Shown: one piece after another, positions 19,035 through 27,646 of the stretch
How the letters are laid out: each line of letters begins with the position of its first letter
How positions within the stretch are numbered: position 1 is the stretch's first letter
Source: Liquorilactobacillus nagelii DSM 13675
GTDB taxonomy: Bacteria; Bacillota; Bacilli; Lactobacillales; Lactobacillaceae
Reading direction: 5' to 3'
Length of the DNA: 64,000 bases
Assembly (NCBI RefSeq): GCF_019444005.1
Contig: NZ_CP049304.1
Span: forward strand, 2,418,001-2,482,000
Made by a program: the position numbers and the translations under genes
The notes under the pieces: model-generated
Databases searched by the model: none
The model's input: only the letters and a program-made list of their open reading frames with translations
What the model was told of the DNA's origin: nothing

Positions 19035-20003
19035 ATGGCAGAATTGATTACTGCTGGTGAACCTATGGGATTATTTATTGCCCAAGATAAAGGGTCACTG
19101 AAACAAGTTAAGCATTTTACAAGTCGAATTGCCGGTGCAGATTTGAATGTAGCGATTGGGGTAGCCCGATTGGAACATTCGGTTAAGTTTATTTCTCAAG
19201 TTGGCAGCGACACGTTTGGCGAACAGATTAAAGATTTGTTGAGATCAGAAAAAATAGATCTAAAGGATCTGCAAACTAGTTCAACTTGGAAAACTGGTTT
19301 TATGCTAAAAGGCCTGGCGGATGATGGTCGACCTGAAACGGACTATTATCGTAAAGGGAGTGCTGCAGCTCATATTAATTTGAAAAAACTAGAGTTTTTA
19401 GATTTTAGTGAGACTAAGATTCTACACCTAGGCGGAATCTTGGCTGGCTTAAGTGATGAAGGTTATCAAGCTACTTTGAAGTTAATCGAATTGGCACGGA
19501 AGCAGGACATTCAAATTACTTTCGATCCAAACTTGCGACCGACAATTTGGGATTCGGAAGGTCTGATGATTAAACGGACTAATGAAATCGCTAACTTATG
19601 TGATGTAGTAATGCCGAATATTAAAGAAGGGCGGATTTTGACTGGTAAGACAGCAGTTGAAGACATTGCGGATTATTATTTAAAGAATTCAAATAGTAAT
19701 GTACAGCAGGTCATTATCAACTTAGTGGATGATGGTTCGTATAGTAAACATCGTCAAGCAAATGGCAGTTATCAGATTGAAAGAGTTGCGGCAATTAAGA
19801 TTCCAGAAATCATTGATCGTGTCGGAGCTGGAGATGGATTTGTAGCGGGAGTAGTTTCAGCGAAATTAGAAGACTTAAGTGATCGAGAATGTTTGCAGCG
19901 TGGAAGCGCAATTGGAGCGATTCAAATGCAAAATCTTGGTGATAATGAAGGATTGCCAGATAAAGAGCAGCTGGCGGAATTTATGATGACTAATTTGTTA
20001 TAG
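19035..20003 (+). CDS. PfkB family kinase, DRVGAGD type, copy 1 (annotated-like KDG kinase)
   Basis: A 322-residue PfkB kinase related to KdgK but in a separate subgroup. It starts LITAGEPMGLFIAQ, has SRIAGADLNVAIGVARLEH, FDPNLRPTIWDSE and the catalytic DRVGAGDGFVAG. In ordinary KdgK the second residue of that motif is Thr; here and in the copy at 29791 it is Arg. The catalytic Asp is kept, so the enzyme should be active. KDG is the default substrate, but with two other DTVGAGD kinases present a different keto-acid or sugar is possible. It is the last gene of the glucuronate operon. Confidence 0.75.
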   Translation: MAELITAGEPMGLFIAQDKGSLKQVKHFTSRIAGADLNVAIGVARLEHSVKFISQVGSDTFGEQIKDLLRSEKIDLKDLQTSSTWKTGFMLKGLADDGRPETDYYRKGSAAAHINLKKLEFLDFSETKILHLGGILAGLSDEGYQATLKLIELARKQDIQITFDPNLRPTIWDSEGLMIKRTNEIANLCDVVMPNIKEGRILTGKTAVEDIADYYLKNSNSNVQQVIINLVDDGSYSKHRQANGSYQIERVAAIKIPEIIDRVGAGDGFVAGVVSAKLEDLSDRECLQRGSAIGAIQMQNLGDNEGLPDKEQLAEFMMTNLL

Positions 20004-20347
20004 AATATATTAATCAAGCAGAACAATTAAGGGAATTTGTTTGTAATGCAGATTGTAGCGATTTTCAAAAAGTTGAATTCTTAGTTTGATTTTTGGAGAA
20101 GTGGTACAAATACTACATATAATGAGTTCCTTTTTTTTTGCAAAGATTGTTCTTTTAATCACATATGTTTTTGATATGTGAATTTGCTTTGTCAAAGTAA
20201 GCGCCATGTAAAAATTCTATAAATTCTAATGTATCCAAAAATTTTTTAAATTCTGATGGTTAACGTTGTCATTAATTTTTATTTTTTCAAAAAAAGTGCT
20301 ACACAAAACAGTATTATAGTGTTATCATTTAGACGTTGAGTTGATTA
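20004..20347. other. AT-rich intergenic region before the second kdgK
   Basis: This stretch has no credible gene. A weak stem (CACATA with TATGTG around 20161-20178) may end the upstream operon but lacks a proper T run. A 65-codon minus-strand open frame has no ribosome binding site and low-complexity composition. Confidence 0.4.
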
Positions 20348-20361
20348 TGTTCACGTGAACA
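20348..20361. promoter_or_regulatory. LacI-type operator, perfect 14-bp palindrome
   Basis: TGTTCACGTGAACA is a perfect palindrome directly before the ribosome binding site of kdgK (20381). Related sites are TGTTAACGATAACA at 23172 before uxaB and TGTTAACGTGAACA at 35533. The LacI regulator at 22102, inside this same block, is the likely binder. Confidence 0.7.
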
Positions 20362-20380
20362 GAAGGAGGGTTAAAATGTA

Positions 20381-21331
20381 ATGCCTGAGTTTTTGTCAAT
20401 TGGGGAACCATTAGTCGTATTTGCTGCTGAAAATGAGGATCAACCACTTGCTAAAGCTGAGACTTTTAAGAAATATGTGGCAGGAGCAGAATTAAATGTT
20501 TGTTTGGGCTTGAGCAAGTTGCAACATGTTGTGCATTATGTATCAAGACTAGGAAGAGATCCATTTGGTGATTTTATTGTTACTAGTATTCAAAAAAATC
20601 ATATAAAAACTGATTATGTTTCATCGACAGATAAGTATAAGACTGGTTTTTATTTCAAAAACAAAGTTTCTACTGGGGATCCGGATACTTTCTATTTTCG
20701 AAAAGATTCAGCAGCTTCACATTTTGACGCTGCAAAAATTAGCAAAATTGATTTCAGCAATTTAAAAGTAATTCATTTGACTGGAATATTTGCCGCTTTG
20801 TCTCCAGAAAGCATGAAAGCGCTCTTAGAAATCGAGAACTTTGCTAACAATCGACAGATTATGATTACCTTTGATCCTAACTTGCGCCCAGCTCTATGGA
20901 AGAATCAATCGACAATGATTCGAACAACGAACCGTTTGGCTGCTAATGCAACGATTGTGATGCCTGGCGTCAATGAAGCTGAAATATTGATGGGAAGTCG
21001 GGATCCTAAAACAATTGCAGATTTTTACTTAAAAGGTAAAAAAACACAAGCAGTTGTTATCAAAATGGGTGCCAAGGGTGCCTATTTTCAAGATGTAAAA
21101 GGTAACTCTGGTTTTGTTCCAGGCTTTAAGGTGACTGAAGTTATCGACACAGTTGGAGCAGGTGATGGTTTTGCGGTTGGATTCATCCACGGGATTTTAA
21201 ATGATTACTCTTTGAAAAAGTCAATTGATATTGCTAATGCAATTGGTGCGATGGCAGTGACTTCTGAAGGTGATAATGACGGTTATCCTGATTCAAAACA
21301 ATTAAATGAGTTTTTAAAAGCTAATCAGTAG
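20381..21331 (+). CDS. kdgK: 2-dehydro-3-deoxygluconokinase (PfkB family), copy 2
   Basis: A 316-residue PfkB kinase with the same layout as the copy at 10601: GEPLVVFAAEN, AGAELNVCLGLSKLQ, FDPNLRPALWK and the catalytic DTVGAGDGFAVG. It makes KDPG from KDG. It is paired with a second eda gene 14 bases downstream, mirroring the pair at 10601-12214. A perfect LacI-type palindrome lies just before its ribosome binding site (AGAAGGAGGG), so it is probably controlled by the LacI regulator at 22102. Confidence 0.9.
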   Translation: MPEFLSIGEPLVVFAAENEDQPLAKAETFKKYVAGAELNVCLGLSKLQHVVHYVSRLGRDPFGDFIVTSIQKNHIKTDYVSSTDKYKTGFYFKNKVSTGDPDTFYFRKDSAASHFDAAKISKIDFSNLKVIHLTGIFAALSPESMKALLEIENFANNRQIMITFDPNLRPALWKNQSTMIRTTNRLAANATIVMPGVNEAEILMGSRDPKTIADFYLKGKKTQAVVIKMGAKGAYFQDVKGNSGFVPGFKVTEVIDTVGAGDGFAVGFIHGILNDYSLKKSIDIANAIGAMAVTSEGDNDGYPDSKQLNEFLKANQ

Positions 21332-21345
21332 AGGAGATGGGTTTT

Positions 21346-21996
21346 TTGATAAAAAAAGTAACTATTCTAAATAAAATAGTCGATTCTGGAATTGTCGCGG
21401 TTATTCGCGGAGAAAGTCCTGAAAAAGCTACTAAAACTGCAGAAGCAGTCATTAAAGGTGGGGTTAAGGGAATTGAATTAACATTTACCGTTCCCAAAAT
21501 TGATCGGGTAATCGCAGAACTCAGCCAAAAGTATCGGGATAGCAATGTTGCAATCGGAGCTGGAACAGTGTTAGATGCCACATCAGCCAGAATTGCAATT
21601 TTGGCAGGTGCAGAGTTTATTGTCAGTCCTAGTTTCAATGTTGAAGTGGCAAAGATTTGTAATTTGTACCAAATTCCATATGTACCTGGTTGCATGACAG
21701 TAACTGAAGTCCAAACAGCTTTATCATACGGTGTTGATATTATTAAGATGTTCCCTGGTAGCGTAACAGGACCGAAAATGATTAATGCAATTCATGGCCC
21801 ATTGCCATATGTTAGCATTATGCCAACGGGTGGCGTGTCACTTGATAATATGGCTGATTGGTTTAAAGCAGGAGCAGTTGTTGTTGGGACAGGAAGCAAC
21901 TTGACCGGAGCCGCAGATCATGATGACTTCGAAACAGTTACTGCAATGGCTGAAAAATATATTTCTAAATTAGCACAATTACGTAAAAATTATTAA
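21346..21996 (+). CDS. eda: KDPG/KHG aldolase, copy 2
   Basis: This 216-residue paralogue of the aldolase at 11567 has VDSGIVAVIRG, GVKGIELTFTVPK, AIGAGTVLD, FIVSPSFN, the lysine region IKMFPGS and PTGGVSLDN. The start is uncertain. TTG 21346 is well spaced from GAGGAGATG, whereas ATG 21337 overlaps that site and would add MGF. It is the second gene of a kdgK-eda pair that precedes the LacI regulator. Confidence 0.92.
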   Translation: MIKKVTILNKIVDSGIVAVIRGESPEKATKTAEAVIKGGVKGIELTFTVPKIDRVIAELSQKYRDSNVAIGAGTVLDATSARIAILAGAEFIVSPSFNVEVAKICNLYQIPYVPGCMTVTEVQTALSYGVDIIKMFPGSVTGPKMINAIHGPLPYVSIMPTGGVSLDNMADWFKAGAVVVGTGSNLTGAADHDDFETVTAMAEKYISKLAQLRKNY

Positions 21997-22070
21997 ATAT
22001 AATTAGAGGAATTGCTTCTTTTCTGCCAAATTGTGGTAAATTAATATTATTGAAATCATTTATCATTTAA

Positions 22071-22087
22071 CATAGTTTGAAACTATG
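22071..22087. promoter_or_regulatory. Perfect inverted repeat before the LacI gene
   Basis: CATAGTTT and AAACTATG flank a single base, right next to the ribosome binding site (GAGGGGAAGAG). As DNA it could be an operator; as RNA the 1-base loop would fold poorly, so an operator is more likely. It does not match the TGTTnACG sites. Confidence 0.45.
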
Positions 22088-22101
22088 AGGGGAAGAGAAG
22101 C

Positions 22102-23136
22102 ATGGAAAAAGAATCTTTTAATCGAACAACCATTAAAACAATTGCAAAAGCAGCAGGTGTTTCGCATACGACAGTCTCTCGCGCTTTAAATGATAGTTCT
22201 TTAGTCAAACCACAAACAAAGCTAAAAATAAAAAGGCTGGCTGATGAGATGGGATATATACCGGATATCAATGCAAAAGGTCTTGTATCGAATAAAGCTT
22301 ACGTAGTCGGAATTTACTTTTCACGTTTACAGTCGGGAACTTCTTCAAATTTTTTGGCAGAGTCCATTAGACAGGTAAAAAAGTCTTTAGCTGATTACAC
22401 TTTAGCAATTAATGGTATTGATTTAATGCATGGTGAAAGTGATATGTTGAGAAATGGTAAGCCTGATGGGGCACTTTTTATAAGCCAATCTCAAGATGAT
22501 GATTCTTATATTCAATATATGCATGATAATGGGGTACCGGTTGTGGTAATTAATCGAAAAACGGAAATTACTGGTGTGACAAATGTTGTCCCTGATGAAT
22601 ATCATGGAGTTTTTCAAGCAATTGAGTATGCAATTCGTTTAGGCCATAAAAAGTTTGGTTTAATTAAGGGAACACCGAGGTTTACTTCAACTTATTATCG
22701 TGAAAAAGGTTTTCGTGATGCGATTGCTAAACATTCGGATGCAGCTGTTATTGAAAAAGCTGTTGTAGATGGCAACTATTCCCGTGAAAGTGGCTTTCAT
22801 GCGATGAATAAAATTTTGATGAGTGATGAGCTGCCGAGTTTAGTATTTTGTTCAAATGATGAAACAGCAGCTGGCGCAATCAAGTCGTGTCAGAAATTCG
22901 GATTGCGAGTGCCAGATGATATTTCGTTGATGGGCTTTGATAATGCTGATTATGCTCGTTTTATGGTTCCTGGGCTTACGACAATCTACAAACCAGTTGA
23001 AGAAATTACTCGCATCGGAGTTGAACAATTAAAGTCTTTAATGGAAAGTGGTTCTAAGGTTAAAGTTGAACAAACTCTAAAAGAAATTGTAACAACTGAA
23101 TTAATAATTCGTGATTCAGTAGCTGATTTACGTTAA
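22102..23136 (+). CDS. LacI family regulator, probable galacturonate/KDG-responsive repressor
   Basis: A 344-residue LacI/GalR protein. The N-terminal helix-turn-helix is TIKTIAKAAGVSHTTVSRAL with the hinge region PDINAKGLVSNK. The periplasmic-binding-like sugar domain follows, with a typical PDDISLMGFDN motif near residue 275. It lies between kdgK-eda and uxaB-uxaA-uxaC. The same type of palindrome (TGTTnACGnnAACA) precedes both neighbouring groups. This suggests it represses both and is released by a uronate catabolite such as KDG. Confidence 0.88.
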   Translation: MEKESFNRTTIKTIAKAAGVSHTTVSRALNDSSLVKPQTKLKIKRLADEMGYIPDINAKGLVSNKAYVVGIYFSRLQSGTSSNFLAESIRQVKKSLADYTLAINGIDLMHGESDMLRNGKPDGALFISQSQDDDSYIQYMHDNGVPVVVINRKTEITGVTNVVPDEYHGVFQAIEYAIRLGHKKFGLIKGTPRFTSTYYREKGFRDAIAKHSDAAVIEKAVVDGNYSRESGFHAMNKILMSDELPSLVFCSNDETAAGAIKSCQKFGLRVPDDISLMGFDNADYARFMVPGLTTIYKPVEEITRIGVEQLKSLMESGSKVKVEQTLKEIVTTELIIRDSVADLR

Positions 23137-23165
23137 TTGAAAATTTAATTTCAATTTTCTTTTTC
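23135..23165 (+). terminator. Weak terminator after the LacI gene
   Basis: AATTGAAA pairs with TTTCAATT around a 6-base loop and is followed by TTCTTTTT. The stem is all A/T except one G-C pair per arm, so efficiency is doubtful. Confidence 0.5.
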
Positions 23166-23171
23166 AAATAA

Positions 23172-23185
23172 TGTTAACGATAACA
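23172..23185. promoter_or_regulatory. LacI-type operator before uxaB
   Basis: TGTTAACGATAACA lies 24 bases before the uxaB start. It shares the TGTTnACGnnAACA pattern with the sites at 20348 and 35533, with TGTTA/TAACA arms around a 4-base centre. Confidence 0.65.
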
Positions 23186-23208
23186 TAATATAATGGAGGA
23201 ATTTATTT

Positions 23209-24618
23209 ATGAAACGTTTGGATGACAGTTTTAGAAAGCTAGAAAAATTTCCAACGAAAGTAATTCAATTTGGTGAAGGCAACTTCTTACGGGCTTTTAT
23301 TGATTGGCAAATTCATCAGATGAACAAGCAAGGACTTTTTAAAGGTGGAGTAAAGATTGTTCAACCTTTAGCAAAAGGGATGACAAAGAATCTTGATCAA
23401 CAGGATGATTTATACACCGTACTGCTCGAAGGGGTATTGAATGGTAAAAAATATCAAAGCCATGAAGTTATTGAAAGCGTTAACGGTACCGTTCGACCTT
23501 ATGAAAACTATGCTGAATATTTGAAATTAGCTGAAGATGACAATATCGAGGTTATTTTCTCAAACACAACAGAAGCTGGAATTGCTTTTGATGAAAATGA
23601 TAAATTGAGTGACCAGCCGCAAAATTCTTATCCTGGTAAGTTAACCGCCTTGTTGTATCATCGTTTTGAATTGGGCAAGAAGGGTTTTCATATCATTCCT
23701 TGTGAATTAATTAACCACAATGGTGATCAATTAAAGAAAATTGTTTTGCAGTATGCTGAGCTTTGGAAGCTGGGGGAAAAATTTGTTGACTGGATCAATA
23801 ATGACAATAAATTCTATTCAACTTTAGTTGATCGAATTGTTCCCGGCTACCCACGTGATCGTGCCGCTGATTTAGAAAAAGAATGGGGCTACCTTGATCA
23901 AATGATGGTTAAAACGGAACCATTCTTGATCTTTGTTTTGGAAGGCAGTCAAGCGATTAATGATGTTCTACCATTGAAAGAGGCCGGAATTAATTTTGTT
24001 GTGACTGATGATATGCAGCCATACCGTAATCGAAAAGTTTCAATTTTAAACGGACCACATACCACAATGTCACCAATTGCTCGCTTAGCTGGAATTGAAA
24101 CTGTTGGTGAAGTTATGAAAGACAAAGACTTTTACAAATTTGTTAACGATGAAATGTACCAAGAAATTATTCCAACGGTAGCATTGCCGGAAAAAGAGTT
24201 AGCTGACTATGCAGAAGGTATTAAAGAACGCTTTGAAAATCCATATGTTAAGCATCAGTTGAGTTCAATAGCTTTAAACAGTATTTCGAAATTCACTGCG
24301 CGCCTGTTACCGACTTTAAAACGTTATGTTGCTAAAAATCAAGAATTACCAAAGCGAATTGTTTTAGCTTTAGCAGCCTATTTGAAAATTTATCGTGGAC
24401 AAGCTGATTTTGAACCGAGTGACACAGCTGAAGTTTTAGCTGCTTTCAAGGAAATTGCTGGTGATGAAAATTATGTCCATGAAGCTTTAAGTAACTCAGA
24501 TTTTTGGGGTGAAGATTTAACACAAATTTCTGGTTTAGAAGCTCTAGTTAATAAGTATTTAACAGAAATTGATCAAAAAGGCACACGGGCAATTGTTGAA
24601 AGAATCAATGCTGAATAA
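23209..24618 (+). CDS. uxaB: Tagaturonate reductase (altronate oxidoreductase)
   Basis: A 469-residue polyol dehydrogenase of the UxaB group that reduces tagaturonate to altronate with NADH. Marks are VIQFGEGNFLRAFIDWQIH near residue 20, SNTTEAGIAF, ELINHNGD, DRIVPGYPRD and the catalytic-region LNGPHTTMSP. ATG follows ATGGAGGAATT. It is the first gene of the galacturonate operon, followed by uxaA 12 bases on, and has the LacI-type operator just upstream. Confidence 0.93.
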   Translation: MKRLDDSFRKLEKFPTKVIQFGEGNFLRAFIDWQIHQMNKQGLFKGGVKIVQPLAKGMTKNLDQQDDLYTVLLEGVLNGKKYQSHEVIESVNGTVRPYENYAEYLKLAEDDNIEVIFSNTTEAGIAFDENDKLSDQPQNSYPGKLTALLYHRFELGKKGFHIIPCELINHNGDQLKKIVLQYAELWKLGEKFVDWINNDNKFYSTLVDRIVPGYPRDRAADLEKEWGYLDQMMVKTEPFLIFVLEGSQAINDVLPLKEAGINFVVTDDMQPYRNRKVSILNGPHTTMSPIARLAGIETVGEVMKDKDFYKFVNDEMYQEIIPTVALPEKELADYAEGIKERFENPYVKHQLSSIALNSISKFTARLLPTLKRYVAKNQELPKRIVLALAAYLKIYRGQADFEPSDTAEVLAAFKEIAGDENYVHEALSNSDFWGEDLTQISGLEALVNKYLTEIDQKGTRAIVERINAE

Positions 24619-24630
24619 GGAGGGGCAAGT

Positions 24631-26136
24631 ATGAATCAATTTGTTATTCTAAATGATAACGATATGGTGGCAGTTGCTTTACAGGATATTCCAGCGGGAA
24701 CGGTTTTAGAAACTCCTAAAGGCAAGCTTAAAACGACTGAAGATATTACCCGTGGACATAAAATTGCTTTACAAGATATTGCTGAAGGTGAAAGTGTTAT
24801 TAAATATGGTTTTCCAATTGGTCACGCAACCCAAGCTATTAAGCAGGGAGAACATGTTCACGTTCATAATTTAGCAACTAACTTATCTGGTGAGCTTAGT
24901 TATACGTATGAACCTAAAAAATACGCTAATCCATATGAAAAACTACCCAAGGATCAACGGACATTTATGGGTTACAAACGAGCAAATGGCAAAGTTGGAA
25001 TTCGCAATGATTTGTATATTATTCCAACAGTTGGTTGTATTAATCCATTATTAGATGCGATTGTTCAGCAATTCAAAGCTTATTATCCAGATAACGGTGC
25101 CTTTGATAATTTAGTTGTTTTAAAGCATCCCTATGGTTGTTCTCAGCTTGGTGATGATTTTGAACAAACACGTAAGATTCTGGTGGATGCAGCCATGCAC
25201 CCGAATGCCGGTGGAGTTTTAATTTTCGGACTTGGGTGTGAAAATAATCAAATGACCGGAATGATTGAAGAATTAAAGCAACGGGGCGGTTACGATCCTG
25301 AGCGAATTAAGTTCTTGGTGGCTCAGGAAGTCGATGATGAAATCGGAACAGCAGTTGAGATGCTGAATGAGTTGAATGAAGTGGCTAAGCAGGATCAGCG
25401 AGTTGAATTGCCATTAAGTGAATTGAAGATAGGATTGAAATGTGGCGGTTCTGATGGCTTGTCAGGTGTTACTGGGAACCCGCTCTTAGGTCGGTTATCA
25501 GATTTTGTCAACCATCAAGGCGGTTCAACAGTTCTAACTGAAGTTCCAGAAATGTTTGGGGCAGAAAAAATCTTGATGTCACGAGCAAAGGATGAAGTTA
25601 CCTTTGAGAAAATCGTTGATTTAATTAACAACTTTAAAGCTTACTTTGAAAGCTTTAATCAGCCGATTTATGAGAATCCGTCTCCGGGTAACAAAGCTGG
25701 AGGAATCTCAACTTTAGAGGATAAGTCATTAGGCTGTACGCAAAAGTCGGGAACGGCGCAAGTTAATGATGTTTTAAAATACGGGCAAAAGATTAAAAGT
25801 CATGGCCTATCATTATTACAGGCACCCGGTAATGATTTAGTTTCTTCTTCAGCATTGGCCTCAGCTGACTGTCAGATGGTTCTATTTACTACCGGACGTG
25901 GAACCCCATTTGCAACCTATGTTCCAACTGTTAAGGTTGCATCTAATTCCTATATTGCAGGCAAAAAGCCACGGTGGATTGATTTTAATGCCGGTAAATT
26001 AATGGATGAATCAATGGATCAGTTAGCCGATGAATTTATCCAGTATATTATTGATGTTGCTAGCGGCCGGAAAACAAATAATGAAAAATATGATATTCAC
26101 GGCTTAGCGATTTTTAAAATTGGTGTAACAGAATAA
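24631..26136 (+). CDS. uxaA: Altronate dehydratase
   Basis: A 501-residue UxaA that dehydrates altronate to KDG. An N-terminal SAF-type domain (residues 1-90, with HKIALQDIAEGESVIKYG) is followed by the large UxaA domain: VGCINPL, HPYGCSQLGDD, LGCENNQ, LKCGGSDGLSGVTGNP and GRGTPFATYVPTVK. Conserved cysteines fit an iron-dependent enzyme. ATG follows AGGAGGGGC. It sits between uxaB and uxaC. Confidence 0.95.
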   Translation: MNQFVILNDNDMVAVALQDIPAGTVLETPKGKLKTTEDITRGHKIALQDIAEGESVIKYGFPIGHATQAIKQGEHVHVHNLATNLSGELSYTYEPKKYANPYEKLPKDQRTFMGYKRANGKVGIRNDLYIIPTVGCINPLLDAIVQQFKAYYPDNGAFDNLVVLKHPYGCSQLGDDFEQTRKILVDAAMHPNAGGVLIFGLGCENNQMTGMIEELKQRGGYDPERIKFLVAQEVDDEIGTAVEMLNELNEVAKQDQRVELPLSELKIGLKCGGSDGLSGVTGNPLLGRLSDFVNHQGGSTVLTEVPEMFGAEKILMSRAKDEVTFEKIVDLINNFKAYFESFNQPIYENPSPGNKAGGISTLEDKSLGCTQKSGTAQVNDVLKYGQKIKSHGLSLLQAPGNDLVSSSALASADCQMVLFTTGRGTPFATYVPTVKVASNSYIAGKKPRWIDFNAGKLMDESMDQLADEFIQYIIDVASGRKTNNEKYDIHGLAIFKIGVTE

Positions 26137-26158
26137 AAATTAAAAGGAGTGTTGTTTT

Positions 26159-27577
26159 ATGTTTCTAAATGATGATTTTTTATTAACCACAGATACAGCT
26201 AAGAAGCTCTTTCACAACTATGCAGAAAAAATGCCGATTATTGATTACCACTGCCATTTAAATCCAGTTGAAATTTATGAGAATAAGAATTTTGCTAATT
26301 TAACAGAGGCTTGGTTAGTTTCCGGTACTTATGGTGATCACTACAAGTGGCGCTTGGAAAGAGCAAATGGAATCCCAGAGCATTACATCACTGGTGATGC
26401 GGATCCATATGAGAAATTCATGGCTTGGGCGAAAACAATTGAACGATCAGTTGGCAATCCACTTTACGAGTGGACACATATTGAATTACGTCGTTTCTTT
26501 GGGATTACAAAATTGCTTAATATGAAAACAGCTCCAGAGATTTGGCGTAAATGTAATGAAATGCTAGCTCAGCCGGAATTTAAACGGCGTGAATTAATCA
26601 AACGCTTCAATGTTCGTGTGGTTTGCACAACGGATGATCCGATTGATGACCTCCGTTATCAGATTGCTTTGCAAAAAGAAGAAAAAGCTTTTAAAGTTTT
26701 ACCAGCGTTTCGACCAGATAAAATTTTGAATATCCAAAAAAAGACCTATAGTGACTATGTAGCCAAATTAGCGGAAGTTGCTGAAACTCCAATTAAAACT
26801 TTTGCTGATGTCATGACTGCTTTGCAGAAACGAATTGATTTCTTTGATGAACATGGAAGCAAGTTAGCTGACCATGCCTTAGATACAGTTAGCTACGAAG
26901 ATGCAACAGCCACTGAATTGGACAAAATTGTAGCTAAAGCAGTAGCTAATGAAGTATTATCTGATCATGAAATTGCCCAATATCAAACAGCGTTAATTAA
27001 AGGTTTGATGCGGATTTATCATGAGAAAGATTGGACGATGCAATTTCATATTCATGCTTTCCGTGATTTGAATGCGGGAATGTTTGAAAAAATCGGTCCA
27101 GATACTGGTTATGATGGAATGAATGATCGACCGATTATGGATAGCTTGGCAAGTTTGTTTGAATCAATGGAAAAAGAAGATGCAGTTCCACGAACAATTC
27201 TATATTCCCTGAATTCGAAAGATTGGTTGCCATTAATTACAATGATGAATTGTTACCAGAAAGATGTTCGTCAGAAGTTACAGTTAGGTGCCGGTTGGTG
27301 GTTCAATGATACTCGTACAAAGATGCGTGAACAACTTGATACCTTTGCGGATGAAAGCTGCTTGCCTAACTTTGTTGGTATGCTGACTGATTCACGAAGC
27401 TTCTTATCATATCCACGTCACGAATATTTCCGCCGGGTGCTTTGCGAATGGCTGGGTGAGATGGTTCAGCGGGGTCAGGTTCCAGATGATGAAGAAATGT
27501 TAGGCAAGATTGTCGAAGATATTTCATATAATAACGCCCATGATTGGTTCCATTTCTTTGATGGTGATTTCAAATAA
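26159..27577 (+). CDS. uxaC: Glucuronate/galacturonate isomerase, copy 2
   Basis: This 472-residue paralogue of the enzyme at 15156 has the same marks: [43 protein letters not shown] and [16 protein letters not shown]. Its place after uxaB-uxaA suggests galacturonate to tagaturonate as the main job, while the other copy serves glucuronate. A strong terminator follows. Confidence 0.95.
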   Translation: MFLNDDFLLTTDTAKKLFHNYAEKMPIIDYHCHLNPVEIYENKNFANLTEAWLVSGTYGDHYKWRLERANGIPEHYITGDADPYEKFMAWAKTIERSVGNPLYEWTHIELRRFFGITKLLNMKTAPEIWRKCNEMLAQPEFKRRELIKRFNVRVVCTTDDPIDDLRYQIALQKEEKAFKVLPAFRPDKILNIQKKTYSDYVAKLAEVAETPIKTFADVMTALQKRIDFFDEHGSKLADHALDTVSYEDATATELDKIVAKAVANEVLSDHEIAQYQTALIKGLMRIYHEKDWTMQFHIHAFRDLNAGMFEKIGPDTGYDGMNDRPIMDSLASLFESMEKEDAVPRTILYSLNSKDWLPLITMMNCYQKDVRQKLQLGAGWWFNDTRTKMREQLDTFADESCLPNFVGMLTDSRSFLSYPRHEYFRRVLCEWLGEMVQRGQVPDDEEMLGKIVEDISYNNAHDWFHFFDGDFK

Positions 27578-27590
27578 ATCAAATTTGACT

Positions 27591-27624
27591 AAAGAGGGTT
27601 GTTAAGTCGACCCTCTTTAATTTT
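27591..27624 (+). terminator. Terminator after uxaB-uxaA-uxaC
   Basis: AAAGAGGGT and ACCCTCTTT form a perfect 9-bp stem with a 10-base loop, followed by AATTTT. It separates the galacturonate enzymes from the next three genes, at least partly. Confidence 0.8.
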
Positions 27625-27646
27625 AAGTAATTGAAAGAAGTGTAAA

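Noticed and set aside
20010-20207. 65-codon minus-strand open frame
   Set aside because: A/T-rich chance frame with no ribosome binding site, in an intergenic region.
23189-23194. TATAAT before uxaB as its -10 box
   Set aside because: It directly abuts the ribosome binding site, so transcription starting from it would leave no usable leader.
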